Positions 28,584-36,950 of a stretch of 64,000 nt of DNA are shown piece after piece. Location: assembly GCF_029201565.1 (NCBI RefSeq), contig NZ_CP104002.1, positions 1,567,001 through 1,631,000 on the forward strand, given 5' to 3'. The translations under genes and the position numbers were made by a program. The DNA is from Devosia sp. SD17-2 (GTDB lineage Bacteria; Pseudomonadota; Alphaproteobacteria; Rhizobiales; Devosiaceae). How positions within the stretch are numbered: position 1 is the first letter of the stretch; each line of letters starts with the position of its first letter. The notes beneath the pieces are model-generated. The model searched no databases. It was not told the DNA's origin and worked only from the letters and a program-made list of their open reading frames with translations.

Positions 28584-29665
28584 ACGCAGAGGAAAGCCTT
28601 CCTGAGCGCGACCAGCTGTTTCGGAATATGGCGAAGCTTTTCAGCTATGTTTCCGACCGCTGCGATGATGCGGAGATGGCCCAGTACGACGAGGCGCTGT
28701 GCCTCCTGGCCGACCTGGTCGAGGTCGAGGCGCGCGCTCATGTCGCCAGTCTTCTGGCGCCGCTGAAGAGGGCGCCGGGCACGGCTGTGCTCAAGCTTGC
28801 CAATGACGACATCGAAGTTGCCCGACCGCTGCTGGAATTTTCCACTGTGCTCAGCGAGGACGATCTCATCGACATCGTCTCCAAGCAGAGCGAGGCACAC
28901 CGGATGGCCATCGCCAGCCGGGCGGTAGTGCCGAAGCGGGTGGGCGAGGCCATCGTGCGGCATGGCGAGACCAGTTCCGTCGTGCGCCTCGTGCGCAATG
29001 AGAACGCCGCTTTCGGCGCGTCGACGCTCAAAACCCTGGTTGAACGGGCGCGGGGCAATTCCGAGATCGCCGAAGATCTGCGCAACCGCAGCGAGATCGA
29101 CTGGAAATCGCTGCGCGGCGAGATCGAGTGGGCCGCCGACAAGGTCATGGAGAGCCTCGGCGAGACTGACGGGCGGCTCGATCCCGTTGCTGCGGGCAAG
29201 GTCAATGCGGTGGTCTACAACCGCATCCGTAACAAAGCCGGGTTCAACGGGCAGGAATGGAAGCTCGCCTATAACCAGGTGAAGGCTCTTTTCGACCGCA
29301 AGCAGCTGGACGAGCCGGCGATGACGCGCTTCGTGCGCTTTGCCTATGGTCACCATGTGGCCGCCGCCATGACGCTGACGCTGCGGGTGGCGCCGGAGAT
29401 CGTGGTGAAGTGGCTGGCGAGCCAGGATTATGCAGCCGTCACCGTTGCCATGCGGGCACTGAAGACGGACGCGCAGCTGTTTGATGCCATTGTGGCGGTG
29501 TTGCCATGGCGGGACCTGCCGACGGACGCGGATCGCAGCATGGTCGCGAGCCGTTTTTCGGTGCTCAAGGAAGAGGAGGCCGCCCGGATTTTTGAGCTGT
29601 GGCGTGCCCATTCTTTCCGCCGCCGTACCGAAGCGCCGAACACGCGGGTGGCGATGCGCGCCTGA
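28577..29665 (+). CDS. DUF2336 domain-containing protein
   Basis: A 362-residue helical protein of the DUF2336 family, found mainly in Alphaproteobacteria. The pattern of paired helices (ADLVEVEARAHVASLLAPL, VLSEDDLIDIVSKQSEAHRMAIASR, AIVRHGETSSVVRLVRNENA) resembles HEAT-like repeats and is typical of the family. In Caulobacter some DUF2336 proteins act in signalling, but no general function is established. It has no signal peptide or membrane segment. GTG 28577 or 28580 is the start; a 16-codon ORF just upstream overlaps it. Confidence 0.8.
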   Translation: MVNAEESLPERDQLFRNMAKLFSYVSDRCDDAEMAQYDEALCLLADLVEVEARAHVASLLAPLKRAPGTAVLKLANDDIEVARPLLEFSTVLSEDDLIDIVSKQSEAHRMAIASRAVVPKRVGEAIVRHGETSSVVRLVRNENAAFGASTLKTLVERARGNSEIAEDLRNRSEIDWKSLRGEIEWAADKVMESLGETDGRLDPVAAGKVNAVVYNRIRNKAGFNGQEWKLAYNQVKALFDRKQLDEPAMTRFVRFAYGHHVAAAMTLTLRVAPEIVVKWLASQDYAAVTVAMRALKTDAQLFDAIVAVLPWRDLPTDADRSMVASRFSVLKEEEAARIFELWRAHSFRRRTEAPNTRVAMRA

Positions 29666-29744
29666 GGCACCGACCGGATAATGGGGAGATCTCGATACGA
29701 GATTTCCCCAGGCGCAATTTTCTCTGGACCAATCACTTTCGCCG

Positions 29745-29766
29745 GATATAAAGATATCTTTATATC
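29745..29766. promoter_or_regulatory. Perfect 22-bp palindromic operator before the ArsR-methyltransferase gene
   Basis: The left arm GATATAAAGAT and right arm ATCTTTATATC abut with no spacer, forming a perfect palindrome that ends ten bases before the ATG. The downstream gene has an ArsR-type DNA-binding domain, so autoregulation of the regulator-metF unit is likely. ArsR-family SahR regulators of methionine metabolism in Proteobacteria are the closest precedent known to me. Confidence 0.7.
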
Positions 29767-29776
29767 AGGTGAGTGA

Positions 29777-30727
29777 ATGAGCGATTTGAACGATTTGGTG
29801 GGTGTGCTGAGGGCGGCGGGCGAAGGCACGCGGTTACGTCTGCTCGCATTGCTCGCCGATGGCGATCATTCGGTCAAGGACCTGACCGAAATTCTGGACC
29901 AGAGCCAGCCGCGCGTTTCGCGCCATCTCAAGCTATTGGCCGACGCAGGCCTCGTGCAGCGCCACGCCGAAGGGGCCTGGGCGTATTATGGGCTCGCGCC
30001 CAGTGGCGACGGCGCCGAGCTCGCCCGCTGGCTGGTGGCGCGCCTTTCTCCCGATGATGCCGAGCGCCTCAGCGACAAGGCGCGGCAAGACGCGATCTTT
30101 TCGGCACAGCAGGCGCGGGCGGGGGCCTATTTCGCCAAGGTCGCCGACAGCTGGGACCTGCAGAAGACGCTGCATGTGCCCGAGGCAGCCGTGGAAGCGG
30201 CGATGCTCGAGGCTCTGGACGGGCGCACGGCCGATCTGCTGGTCGATCTCGGCACCGGCACCGGGCGCATGCTCGAAGTCCTGGCGCCACGTTTCCGGCG
30301 CGGTATCGGCATTGATTCCAGCCGGGAGATGCTGGCCGTCGCGCGGGCGCGCCTCGCCTCGTCGGGGCTGGCGCAGGCGCAGGTCCGGCTGGGCGATATT
30401 GCGGCCCTCGACCCGGCGATCGGCCCGGCCGACGTCATTACCATCCATCAGGTGCTACATTATTTCGACGATCCCGGGCGCATGCTGGCGCAGGCGAGAC
30501 GCCTGCTTTCTCCCGGTGGCGACATTCTCATCGTCGACTTTGCACCACACGACCTCGAATTTCTCCGGACCGAACATGCCCACCGACGGCTTGGTCTCTC
30601 CGGGGAGCAGATGAACGCCTGGGCGGAGGCCGCCGACCTCGATGTGCGCGCCGTCCGGGAATTTCCGAGCAACACTTCTGATCGCGGGCTGACAGTGTGC
30701 CTGTGGCACCTCAGCGACCGCAAATAA
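29777..30727 (+). CDS. ArsR-type regulator fused to a SAM-dependent methyltransferase domain
   Basis: A 316-residue two-domain protein. Residues 1-95 form an ArsR winged helix-turn-helix (SVKDLTEILDQSQPRVSRHLKLLADAGLV). Residues 110-316 form a class I methyltransferase-like domain with motif I DLGTGTGR at 157-164 and an acidic post-I motif (GIDSSREML). It is followed after 12 bases by metF, so the two probably form one operon. The fusion suggests that SAM or S-adenosylhomocysteine is the effector and that the protein controls the methionine cycle, as known for SahR-like regulators. Whether the domain still methylates anything is unknown. Confidence 0.88.
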   Translation: MSDLNDLVGVLRAAGEGTRLRLLALLADGDHSVKDLTEILDQSQPRVSRHLKLLADAGLVQRHAEGAWAYYGLAPSGDGAELARWLVARLSPDDAERLSDKARQDAIFSAQQARAGAYFAKVADSWDLQKTLHVPEAAVEAAMLEALDGRTADLLVDLGTGTGRMLEVLAPRFRRGIGIDSSREMLAVARARLASSGLAQAQVRLGDIAALDPAIGPADVITIHQVLHYFDDPGRMLAQARRLLSPGGDILIVDFAPHDLEFLRTEHAHRRLGLSGEQMNAWAEAADLDVRAVREFPSNTSDRGLTVCLWHLSDRK

Positions 30728-30739
30728 CGGATTAGATCA

Positions 30740-31639
30740 ATGATCGACGACAATCTCCGCGCCAGCCGACTGACCGCCGACAAGCGCCCGGCGCTGCAGC
30801 TCAGCTTCGAATTCTTCCCGCCCAAGACGGACGCGATGGAAGAGCGCTTCTGGGAGAGCATCGGCAAGCTGGCCCCGCTTGGGCCGCGTTTTGTGTCGGT
30901 GACCTATGGCGCGGGTGGTTCGACCCGCGAGCGGACGCTGCGCATGGTCAGCCGCATTACGTCTGACACCGGCGTGCCGGCAGCGGCGCACCTGACCTGT
31001 GTTGGCGCCAGCCGCGCGGAAGTCGATGCGGTGGTCGAAGGTTACAAGGCCGCGGGCGTCAACAGCATCGTGGCGCTGCGCGGTGATCCGCCGGAAGGTG
31101 TCGGCCATCCGTTCACGCCACATCCCGATGGCTACAAAAACGCCGCCGACCTCGTCGCGGGCATCCGCAGGATCGGTGACTTCGACATTTCGGTCGCCGC
31201 CTATCCCGAAAAGCACCCGCAGAGTGCCGACTGGGATGCTGATATCGATAATTTGAAGCGCAAGCTCGATGCCGGTGCCGACCGGGCGATCACGCAGATG
31301 TTTTTCCGCAATTCGGACTATCTGCGTTTCCTCGAACGGGCCCGCAAGGCCGGGATCACCGCGCCGATCGTGCCGGGCATCCAGCCGATCCACAGCTTCA
31401 AGCAGATCTCCGGATTTGCGGCGCGCTGCGGAGCCTCGATCCCAGATTGGCTGGCCGAACGCTTTGAAGGGCTTGATGAAGATCCGGAAACCCATGCGCT
31501 CGTGGCGGCGGCGGTCGCGGCCGAGCAGGTGACGGAACTGCTCGACGAAGGCGTCACCGAGTTCCACTTCTATACGCTGAACCGCTCCAATCTGGTGCTG
31601 GCGCTCGCGCGCCTGCTGGGCCGCCGCTCGGACGGCTAA
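30740..31639 (+). CDS. metF: Methylenetetrahydrofolate reductase MetF
   Basis: A 299-residue FAD enzyme that reduces 5,10-methylene-THF to 5-methyl-THF, the methyl donor for methionine synthase. The family start LSFEFFPPKTDAMEE, with catalytic Glu, is at about residues 21-35. FVSVTYGAGGSTRERT, HLTCVGASR and IVALRGDPP are conserved flavin and folate-binding segments. The length matches bacterial MetF. It lies directly behind the ArsR-methyltransferase regulator and shares its palindromic operator, which fits control by SAM-cycle metabolites. Confidence 0.96.
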   Translation: MIDDNLRASRLTADKRPALQLSFEFFPPKTDAMEERFWESIGKLAPLGPRFVSVTYGAGGSTRERTLRMVSRITSDTGVPAAAHLTCVGASRAEVDAVVEGYKAAGVNSIVALRGDPPEGVGHPFTPHPDGYKNAADLVAGIRRIGDFDISVAAYPEKHPQSADWDADIDNLKRKLDAGADRAITQMFFRNSDYLRFLERARKAGITAPIVPGIQPIHSFKQISGFAARCGASIPDWLAERFEGLDEDPETHALVAAAVAAEQVTELLDEGVTEFHFYTLNRSNLVLALARLLGRRSDG

Positions 31640-31755
31640 GAGGGAGGCGTTCAGGCGCTGTTCATGTCAGGCGGCTCAAGGGTCATTCATAAAATGGCCA
31701 CCAATGTCGGTTTCAAGCCCGACAATCTTGCGACGCAGAGCGGAGCTGCCTGACT

Positions 31756-32592
31756 ATGAAACCTGATCGCCGCCTCACCAATGGCCTCGCCTGGGCCGGG
31801 GCGCTGCTCGTCGTTGGTGTTCCTGTGGCCGACTACTTCATCGGCCGCTTCGAGCAGTCCCAACCCGTGCAGGTGAGCGTTGTCGACGCCGGAAACAGCC
31901 TGTCGACGGTCTCGCCTGTTCCTGAAGTTTCGCGCCCTGAGATGCCCGCGCCGGTGGACACTGCCGCTGCGGGTGGCGATGCGGTGCAGAGCTATCTCGA
32001 CACCGGCCGTGCCTTGCCCAGCTATATCACCGGCGAGGATGTGCCGGCTGCGGCCGAACCCCCGATTGAGACTGCTGCCCTGCCGCGTCCTGCCGCGCCC
32101 GTGACGGCGCCTGCGTCGGCTGCCGAGGCGCCGGTCGCTCCTCCTGCAGTCACGGAAACGCCAGCGGCGCAGACGCGGCCGGTGATCGAGACCGTGGCGG
32201 CCCTGCCCCCGAAGGTTGCGCCCGTGCCCATGCCGCTCTCCATGCGACCGGCAACGCCGGTTGCAGTTGCCCCCTCCGCCCCGGTGCTGATCCTTGATGA
32301 GCCAGCTCCAGTGGTGACCACAGCGCCGGTGCGACAGCCGTCGCCGGTGTTGGTCGAACCGCCGGGCGTCGTGACTGCCGACGATCTCGAGGGGTGGGAG
32401 ACTGGCCCGCTGTCCGACTTCCTGGCGCAGCGCCAGCAGGCGGGCAGCAGCGCGGTCTATCGGGTGGAGCCGAGTGCCGACGCCTATCCGGCTGAGGGCT
32501 TCTGGCTCGATGACGCACCGCGCAGTACGCGCCGGGACCGGACCTTCCCGCCGGCCTATGACGACAGCTTCTATCTGCCGTTCGTCCCCTGA
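31756..32592 (+). CDS. Membrane-anchored Pro/Ala-rich hypothetical protein
   Basis: A 278-residue protein that I do not recognise. One membrane segment (about residues 10-30, GLAWAGALLVVGVPVADYFIG) anchors it with the N-terminus inside. Residues 40-210 form a low-complexity region rich in Pro, Ala and Val with PVAPP and PAAPV repeats, likely extended in the periplasm. The C-terminal 65 residues are more ordered (LSDFLAQRQQAG, FWLDDAPRSTRRDR, DDSFYLPFVP). It could span part of the periplasm or bind peptidoglycan, but nothing shows this directly. Confidence 0.65.
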   Translation: MKPDRRLTNGLAWAGALLVVGVPVADYFIGRFEQSQPVQVSVVDAGNSLSTVSPVPEVSRPEMPAPVDTAAAGGDAVQSYLDTGRALPSYITGEDVPAAAEPPIETAALPRPAAPVTAPASAAEAPVAPPAVTETPAAQTRPVIETVAALPPKVAPVPMPLSMRPATPVAVAPSAPVLILDEPAPVVTTAPVRQPSPVLVEPPGVVTADDLEGWETGPLSDFLAQRQQAGSSAVYRVEPSADAYPAEGFWLDDAPRSTRRDRTFPPAYDDSFYLPFVP

Positions 32593-32695
32593 GGCGCATG
32601 GGCGCTCTGCGGCAGGGGGCATGGACCGAAGCGGGCGCAAGCGATAGTGTGCCGGGCAGGTCGCCTCGTGGCGCGACCGGCGGAAAGGCGGACAA

Positions 32696-33442
32696 ATGCT
32701 GTGCTGTGTACGCAAGGCGGAAGAGAATCGCGACATCCGGGAGCGGCTTGCCCACTTCCTCGGATCGTTCTCGCGCCGCACCGGCGTAGCCGGACACATT
32801 GCCAATATTCTCGATCCTGACAACTGGCTGCCCGGCGGCCGGGAAGCGGCGTTCACGCTGGCGCTGATTGCCCTGTCGGCCAAGATGGCGATGGCCGATG
32901 GCGCGGTGACAGCGTCTGAAGTGCGCGCCTTCAATGCTACCGTCGAAATCGCCAAGGACCAGGAGCCGCAGGTCGAGCGGCTGTTCAACCTGGCCAAGCA
33001 GGATGTGGCCGGCTACGACGCCTATGCCCGCAAAGTGGCCCGTTTCTTTGCCGATACGCCCGAAACGCTTGAGCATGTGCTCGACGGCCTCTTCTTCATC
33101 GCCACGGCTGACGGCATGGTGCATGAGGCGGAGCTCGACTATTTGCGTTCGGTCAGCGCCATTTTCGGCTTTGACGAAGTGCGGTTCGAACAGATCGCGG
33201 CCCAGCATGTGATGCTCGATGAGAGCGTCGACCCCTATATGGTGCTTGGCCTCACCCATGATGCGCTGCCCGAGGAAGTGCGTCGCGTCTATCGCCAGCT
33301 CGTCGCAGAGCATCATCCGGATCGGCTGATCGCCAAGGGCGTGCCCGAGGAACTGGTCGATGTGGCCACCGCGCGCATGTCGGCGATCAATCTGGCCTAT
33401 CAGGCGATTACAAAGCCAAAAGCACAACCTTTGCTCACTTGA
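32696..33442 (+). CDS. TerB and DnaJ domain protein (DjlA-like)
   Basis: A 248-residue co-chaperone-like protein. Residues 50-170 match the TerB/TerB-like helical fold (MAMADGAVTASEVRAF and ATADGMVHEAELDYLRS, two acidic-loop repeats). A C-terminal J-domain (about 179-240) has the essential HPD at 207-209 and should stimulate a DnaK partner. E. coli DjlA has the same TerB-DnaJ order plus a membrane segment, which is missing here. It ends 30 bases before the RNase P RNA. Confidence 0.85.
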   Translation: MLCCVRKAEENRDIRERLAHFLGSFSRRTGVAGHIANILDPDNWLPGGREAAFTLALIALSAKMAMADGAVTASEVRAFNATVEIAKDQEPQVERLFNLAKQDVAGYDAYARKVARFFADTPETLEHVLDGLFFIATADGMVHEAELDYLRSVSAIFGFDEVRFEQIAAQHVMLDESVDPYMVLGLTHDALPEEVRRVYRQLVAEHHPDRLIAKGVPEELVDVATARMSAINLAYQAITKPKAQPLLT

Positions 33443-33472
33443 CTGTGAGGACGCGCTCCCGCACAAGACGCC

Positions 33473-33855
33473 GGCCAGTTGACCGGGTGGCCGCTGGCAG
33501 TGGGGTAACCTGCTGCGAGAGGAAAGTCCGGGCTCCATCGAAACACGGTGACGGCTAACAGCCGCCGGGGGCGACCCCAGGGAAAGTGCCACAGAAAGCA
33601 AACCGCCGACCTTCGGGCCGGTAAGGGTGAAAGGGTGTGGTAAGAGCGCACCGGGCGCCTGGCAACAGGAGCCGCACGGTAAACCCCACCGGGAGCAAGA
33701 CCAAATAGGGATGACGCGGGCTTCGGCCCAGCCTGTTTCGAGGCCATGTCGTCCGGGTTGGTTGCACGAGTGCCCTGGTAACAGGGGCCACAGATGAATG
33801 GTCACCACGTCGCGCAAGCGGCCCTACAGAACCCGGCTTATAGGTCAACTGGCTC
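33473..33855 (+). ncRNA. rnpB: RNase P RNA component (bacterial type A)
   Basis: The RNA subunit of ribonuclease P, which matures the 5' ends of tRNAs. The universal GAGGAAAGTCCGGGCTCCAT segment is at about 33520-33540, and ACAGAACCCGGCTTATAGG is near the 3' end (about 33827-33844). The terminal P1 helix is clear: GCCAGTTGACC at 33474-33484 pairs with GGTCAACTGGC at 33843-33853. The length of about 380 bases is normal. No open frame overlaps it credibly. Exact ends are inferred from the P1 helix. Confidence 0.95.
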
Positions 33856-34081
33856 TTGACCCCCTCCATGCCCTCTGTGTCTGCCCCTGCGGGGCGCGGG
33901 CGCTGAAAAAGCGCAGGGCTGCTGCTCGGCTGGAAAGGCGTGCCGCGGGGCGATTTTCCTGACAATTGCGTGATGTGCATGGTTCGACCTGCTGGCCTGC
34001 GGCTGGAGCATGGGTGTTGCAATGCTCACGCAATCTCCGGGTCGCATCTTTCGGGCGTCATCTCGAGATAAGGAACCGACC

Positions 34082-34228
34082 ATGAAGAAGATCGTCGCAG
34101 CCGTCCTGACCGCCGCCATCGTTGCTGGCGCTGCCGCCCCGGCATTTGCCCAGACCATCCAGAACTGCGCGTTCAAGGATCAGGCCCTCTGCAAGGTTGA
34201 GACCCTGTCCAACACCAAGGAAGACTAA
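34082..34228 (+). CDS. 48-residue secreted micropeptide
   Basis: A very small gene with a complete signal peptide (MKKIVAAVLTAAIVAGAAAP, cleaved after AFA). The predicted mature peptide is about 25 residues, with two cysteines seven residues apart (NCAFKDQALC) that could make one disulfide. It ends in charged residues (TKED). AAGGA stands seven bases before the ATG and a strong terminator follows after 28 bases, so it is a complete small transcription unit. Function unknown. Confidence 0.65.
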   Translation: MKKIVAAVLTAAIVAGAAAPAFAQTIQNCAFKDQALCKVETLSNTKED

Positions 34229-34256
34229 TCCGTCTTCTATCTGGTTTGAATTTGAA

Positions 34257-34286
34257 GGCCCCCGGAGTGTCTCCGGGGGCCTTTTC
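34257..34286 (+). terminator. Terminator after the micropeptide gene
   Basis: A perfect 11-bp stem GGCCCCCGGAG with CTCCGGGGGCC, loop TGT, then TTTT. Confidence 0.9.
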
Positions 34287-34431
34287 GATTTTCTACGCAC
34301 GAGAACCGGTGAGCGCATGGCTCAAATGCCGGGGATCGCTTGCGATTGCGGCCACATGCCGGTATTGGCTGACCTTCCCATTTTCCGCCTGACGTGGCGG
34401 GGACATGACGCCTGTTGGAGTTCTGCGCGCG

Positions 34432-35532
34432 ATGCCCCTGACAACACCTTATTACCTGATCGACGAGACCCTGCTTGAGCGCAACCTGGCGCGGATCGAT
34501 CAGCTGCGCGCTGCTTCTGGCGCAAAATGCCTGTTGGCGCTGAAATGCTTTGCCACCTGGTCGACCTTCGAGCAGATCGCCCCGCACATGGATGGCACGA
34601 CCTCGTCTTCGCTCAACGAAGTGCGCCTTGGCCGCGAGAAGTTTGCCGGCGAAACCCATGCCTATTCGGTGGCCTGGTCGGATGGCGAGATCGACGAAGC
34701 GATCGCCAATGGCGACAAGATCATCTTCAATTCGGCCAGCCAGCTTGAGCGTTTTGCCGACAAGGCGCGGCATCTGGCGATCGGCCTCAGGGTCAATCCC
34801 GGCGTCAGCCACTCCCATTTCGACCTCGCCGATCCGGCGCGTCCGTTCAGTCGCCTCGGCGAGTGGGATGCCGCCCGCATCGAGGCGGTGATCGATCAGG
34901 TCTCCGGCTTCATGATCCACTGCAATTGTGAAAACGACTCCGTCGAGGCGTTCTCGGACCTGCTCGACCGCATCGAGGCCAAGTTCGGGGACTTCCTGTC
35001 ACGGGTGGAATGGGTGAGCCTGGGCGGTGGTATCCACTTCACCAAGGACGGCTATCCAATTGAGCGCCTAGCCGAAAGGCTGCGCCGTTTCGCCGAGCGA
35101 TTCGAGGTGCAGGTCTATCTCGAGCCCGGCGATACGGTGGTGACGGATACGACGACGCTTGAAGTCAGCGTGCTCGACGTGATCGAGAACGGCAAGGCCG
35201 TGGCTATTGTCGACAGCGCAGTGGAAGCCCATATGCTGGACCTGCTGGTCTATCGGGAGAGCGCCACGGTGGCGCCGAACACTGGTCCGCACCGCTATAT
35301 GATCGCCGGCAAGTCATGCCTTGCAGGCGATGTTTTCGGTGAATTCGACTTCGAAAAGCCGCTGCAGGTGGGCGATCGGATAGCGCTCCTGAACGCGGGC
35401 GGTTACACGATGGTGAAGAAAAACTGGTTCAACGGCGTGGCCATGCCATCCATTGCCATCCGCCGGAAAAATGGTGCAGTCGATCTTATTCGGGAATTCG
35501 GCTATACCGATTACGTCGCCAGCCTCTCGTAA
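34432..35532 (+). CDS. nspC: Carboxynorspermidine decarboxylase
   Basis: A 366-residue PLP-dependent decarboxylase of the fold III (ornithine/DAP decarboxylase) group that removes CO2 from carboxy(nor)spermidine to give spermidine or norspermidine. The PLP Lys is K38 in LALKCFATWS. SLGGGIHFTKDGYP carries the glycine phosphate-binding loop, and AGKSCLAGDVFGE holds the catalytic Cys. ATG 34432 (MPLTTPYYLID) is preferred over 34405. It is followed 44 bases downstream by the matching synthase, so the pair completes the carboxyspermidine route used by many Alphaproteobacteria. Which polyamine is made cannot be told from sequence. Confidence 0.9.
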   Translation: MPLTTPYYLIDETLLERNLARIDQLRAASGAKCLLALKCFATWSTFEQIAPHMDGTTSSSLNEVRLGREKFAGETHAYSVAWSDGEIDEAIANGDKIIFNSASQLERFADKARHLAIGLRVNPGVSHSHFDLADPARPFSRLGEWDAARIEAVIDQVSGFMIHCNCENDSVEAFSDLLDRIEAKFGDFLSRVEWVSLGGGIHFTKDGYPIERLAERLRRFAERFEVQVYLEPGDTVVTDTTTLEVSVLDVIENGKAVAIVDSAVEAHMLDLLVYRESATVAPNTGPHRYMIAGKSCLAGDVFGEFDFEKPLQVGDRIALLNAGGYTMVKKNWFNGVAMPSIAIRRKNGAVDLIREFGYTDYVASLS

Positions 35533-35576
35533 AGAGCGCTGATATCGTCAACCACCAATAAGGTGTTTCGTGTCAA

Positions 35577-36866
35577 TTGAAGAAAAACGTACTGATCATC
35601 GGTGCCGGAGGTGTCGCGCAGGTCGCAGCCGTTAAGGCTGCAATGCACAACGACGTGCTCGGGGACATCAACATTGCGTCGCGTACTCTCGACAAATGCC
35701 AGGCGATCATTGCCGGCGTGCTCGAGAGGAAAGCGCTGAAGCGTCCCGGGCTGCTTGCCGCTCACCAGCTCGACGCATTGGACGTCGAAGCGACCAAGGC
35801 GCTCATCCGCCAGACCAAGAGCCAGATCGTAATCAATGCTGGTTCGGCTTTCCTCAATATGTCCGTGCTGCGGGCCGCCATTGAAACCGGCGCCGCCTAT
35901 ATCGACACGGCCATCCACGAAGACCCCGCCAAGGTGTGCGAGACGCCGCCGTGGTACGGGAACTATGAGTGGAAGCATCGCGAGGAGTGTGAGCGCAAGG
36001 GCATTACCGCCATTCTCGGCGCAGGGTTCGATCCCGGTGTCGTCAATGCCTACGCGGCGCTGGCAGCCCAGCACTATTTCGACAGCATCGACAGTATCGA
36101 TATCATCGACGTGAATGCGGGCAGCCATGGCCGCTACTTCGCGACGAACTTCGATCCCGAAATCAATTTCCGCGAATTCACCGGAACGGTGTGGAGCTGG
36201 CAGCAGAGCCAGTGGACGGCGAACAAGATGTTCGAAGTCAGCCGCACCGACGACCTGCCGGTGGTTGGGTCGCACAAGACCTATCTGACCGGCCATGACG
36301 AGTTGCACTCGCTTTCGGCCAATCTCGACGTGCCCGATATCCGCTTCTGGATGGGCTTTGGCGAGCACTACATCAACGTCTTCACGGTGTTGAACAATCT
36401 CGGTCTCCTGTCCAACGAGGCCGTGGTGACGGCCGAGGGCCAGGAAGTGGTTCCGCTCAAGGTGGTGAAGGCCGTGCTGCCTGATCCGGCTTCGCTGGCG
36501 CCCGACTATGCCGGCAAGACCTTCATCGGCGATCTGGTGAAGGGGACGCGCGGCGGCGTGGAGACCGAGGTGTTGATCTACAACATCTGCGATCACGAAG
36601 AGACCTTCGCCGAGACCGGCAGCCAGGCCATCTCCTACACGGCCGGCGTACCAGCTGTGGCTGCGGCCCTCCTCATCGCCAAGGGCGAGTGGGACTGCCA
36701 CCACATGGTCAATGTCGAGGAACTGCCGCCCGTGCCGTTCATCAGCCTGCTCAACCGGATGGGCCTGCCCACCCGGGTCCGCGACGCGCGCGGCGACCGG
36801 GCGCTGACCGATGATGAGATGCGCTCGCTGCGTCCGGCATCAACGCGGCTCGGCGGCGTTTCCTAA
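35577..36866 (+). CDS. Carboxynorspermidine synthase (saccharopine dehydrogenase family)
   Basis: A 429-residue NAD(P)H-dependent dehydrogenase that reductively condenses aspartate semialdehyde with a diamine. The Rossmann motif VLIIGAGGVAQVAA is at the N-terminus, with ITAILGAGFDPGVVNAYA near residue 145 and VNAGSHGRYFATNFDPEINFRE in the substrate domain, all typical of this subgroup. The TTG start at 35577 is the only one that keeps the KKNVLIIGAGG start; a GTG eight bases upstream is out of frame. It forms an operon with the decarboxylase upstream and ends at a strong palindromic terminator. Confidence 0.88.
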   Translation: MKKNVLIIGAGGVAQVAAVKAAMHNDVLGDINIASRTLDKCQAIIAGVLERKALKRPGLLAAHQLDALDVEATKALIRQTKSQIVINAGSAFLNMSVLRAAIETGAAYIDTAIHEDPAKVCETPPWYGNYEWKHREECERKGITAILGAGFDPGVVNAYAALAAQHYFDSIDSIDIIDVNAGSHGRYFATNFDPEINFREFTGTVWSWQQSQWTANKMFEVSRTDDLPVVGSHKTYLTGHDELHSLSANLDVPDIRFWMGFGEHYINVFTVLNNLGLLSNEAVVTAEGQEVVPLKVVKAVLPDPASLAPDYAGKTFIGDLVKGTRGGVETEVLIYNICDHEETFAETGSQAISYTAGVPAVAAALLIAKGEWDCHHMVNVEELPPVPFISLLNRMGLPTRVRDARGDRALTDDEMRSLRPASTRLGGVS

Positions 36867-36882
36867 GCCCGAACAAAATTAT

Positions 36883-36915
36883 GCGGCCGGTTGATCAACC
36901 GGCCGCAATTGTTTT
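36883..36915. terminator. Bidirectional terminator between the polyamine and signalling genes
   Basis: A perfect 24-base palindrome (left arm GCGGCCGGTTGA) is flanked by AATTGTTTT on the plus strand and ATAATTTTGTT on the minus strand. It lies between two converging operons. Confidence 0.85.
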
Positions 36916-36950
36916 GGGGGCAGGGCGCTTCTTTCGAGCGCCACAAAACT

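Noticed and set aside
33555..34022. Protein-coding frames over the RNase P RNA
   Set aside because: The conserved RNase P RNA segments and P1 helix explain this stretch; the frames have no protein features.
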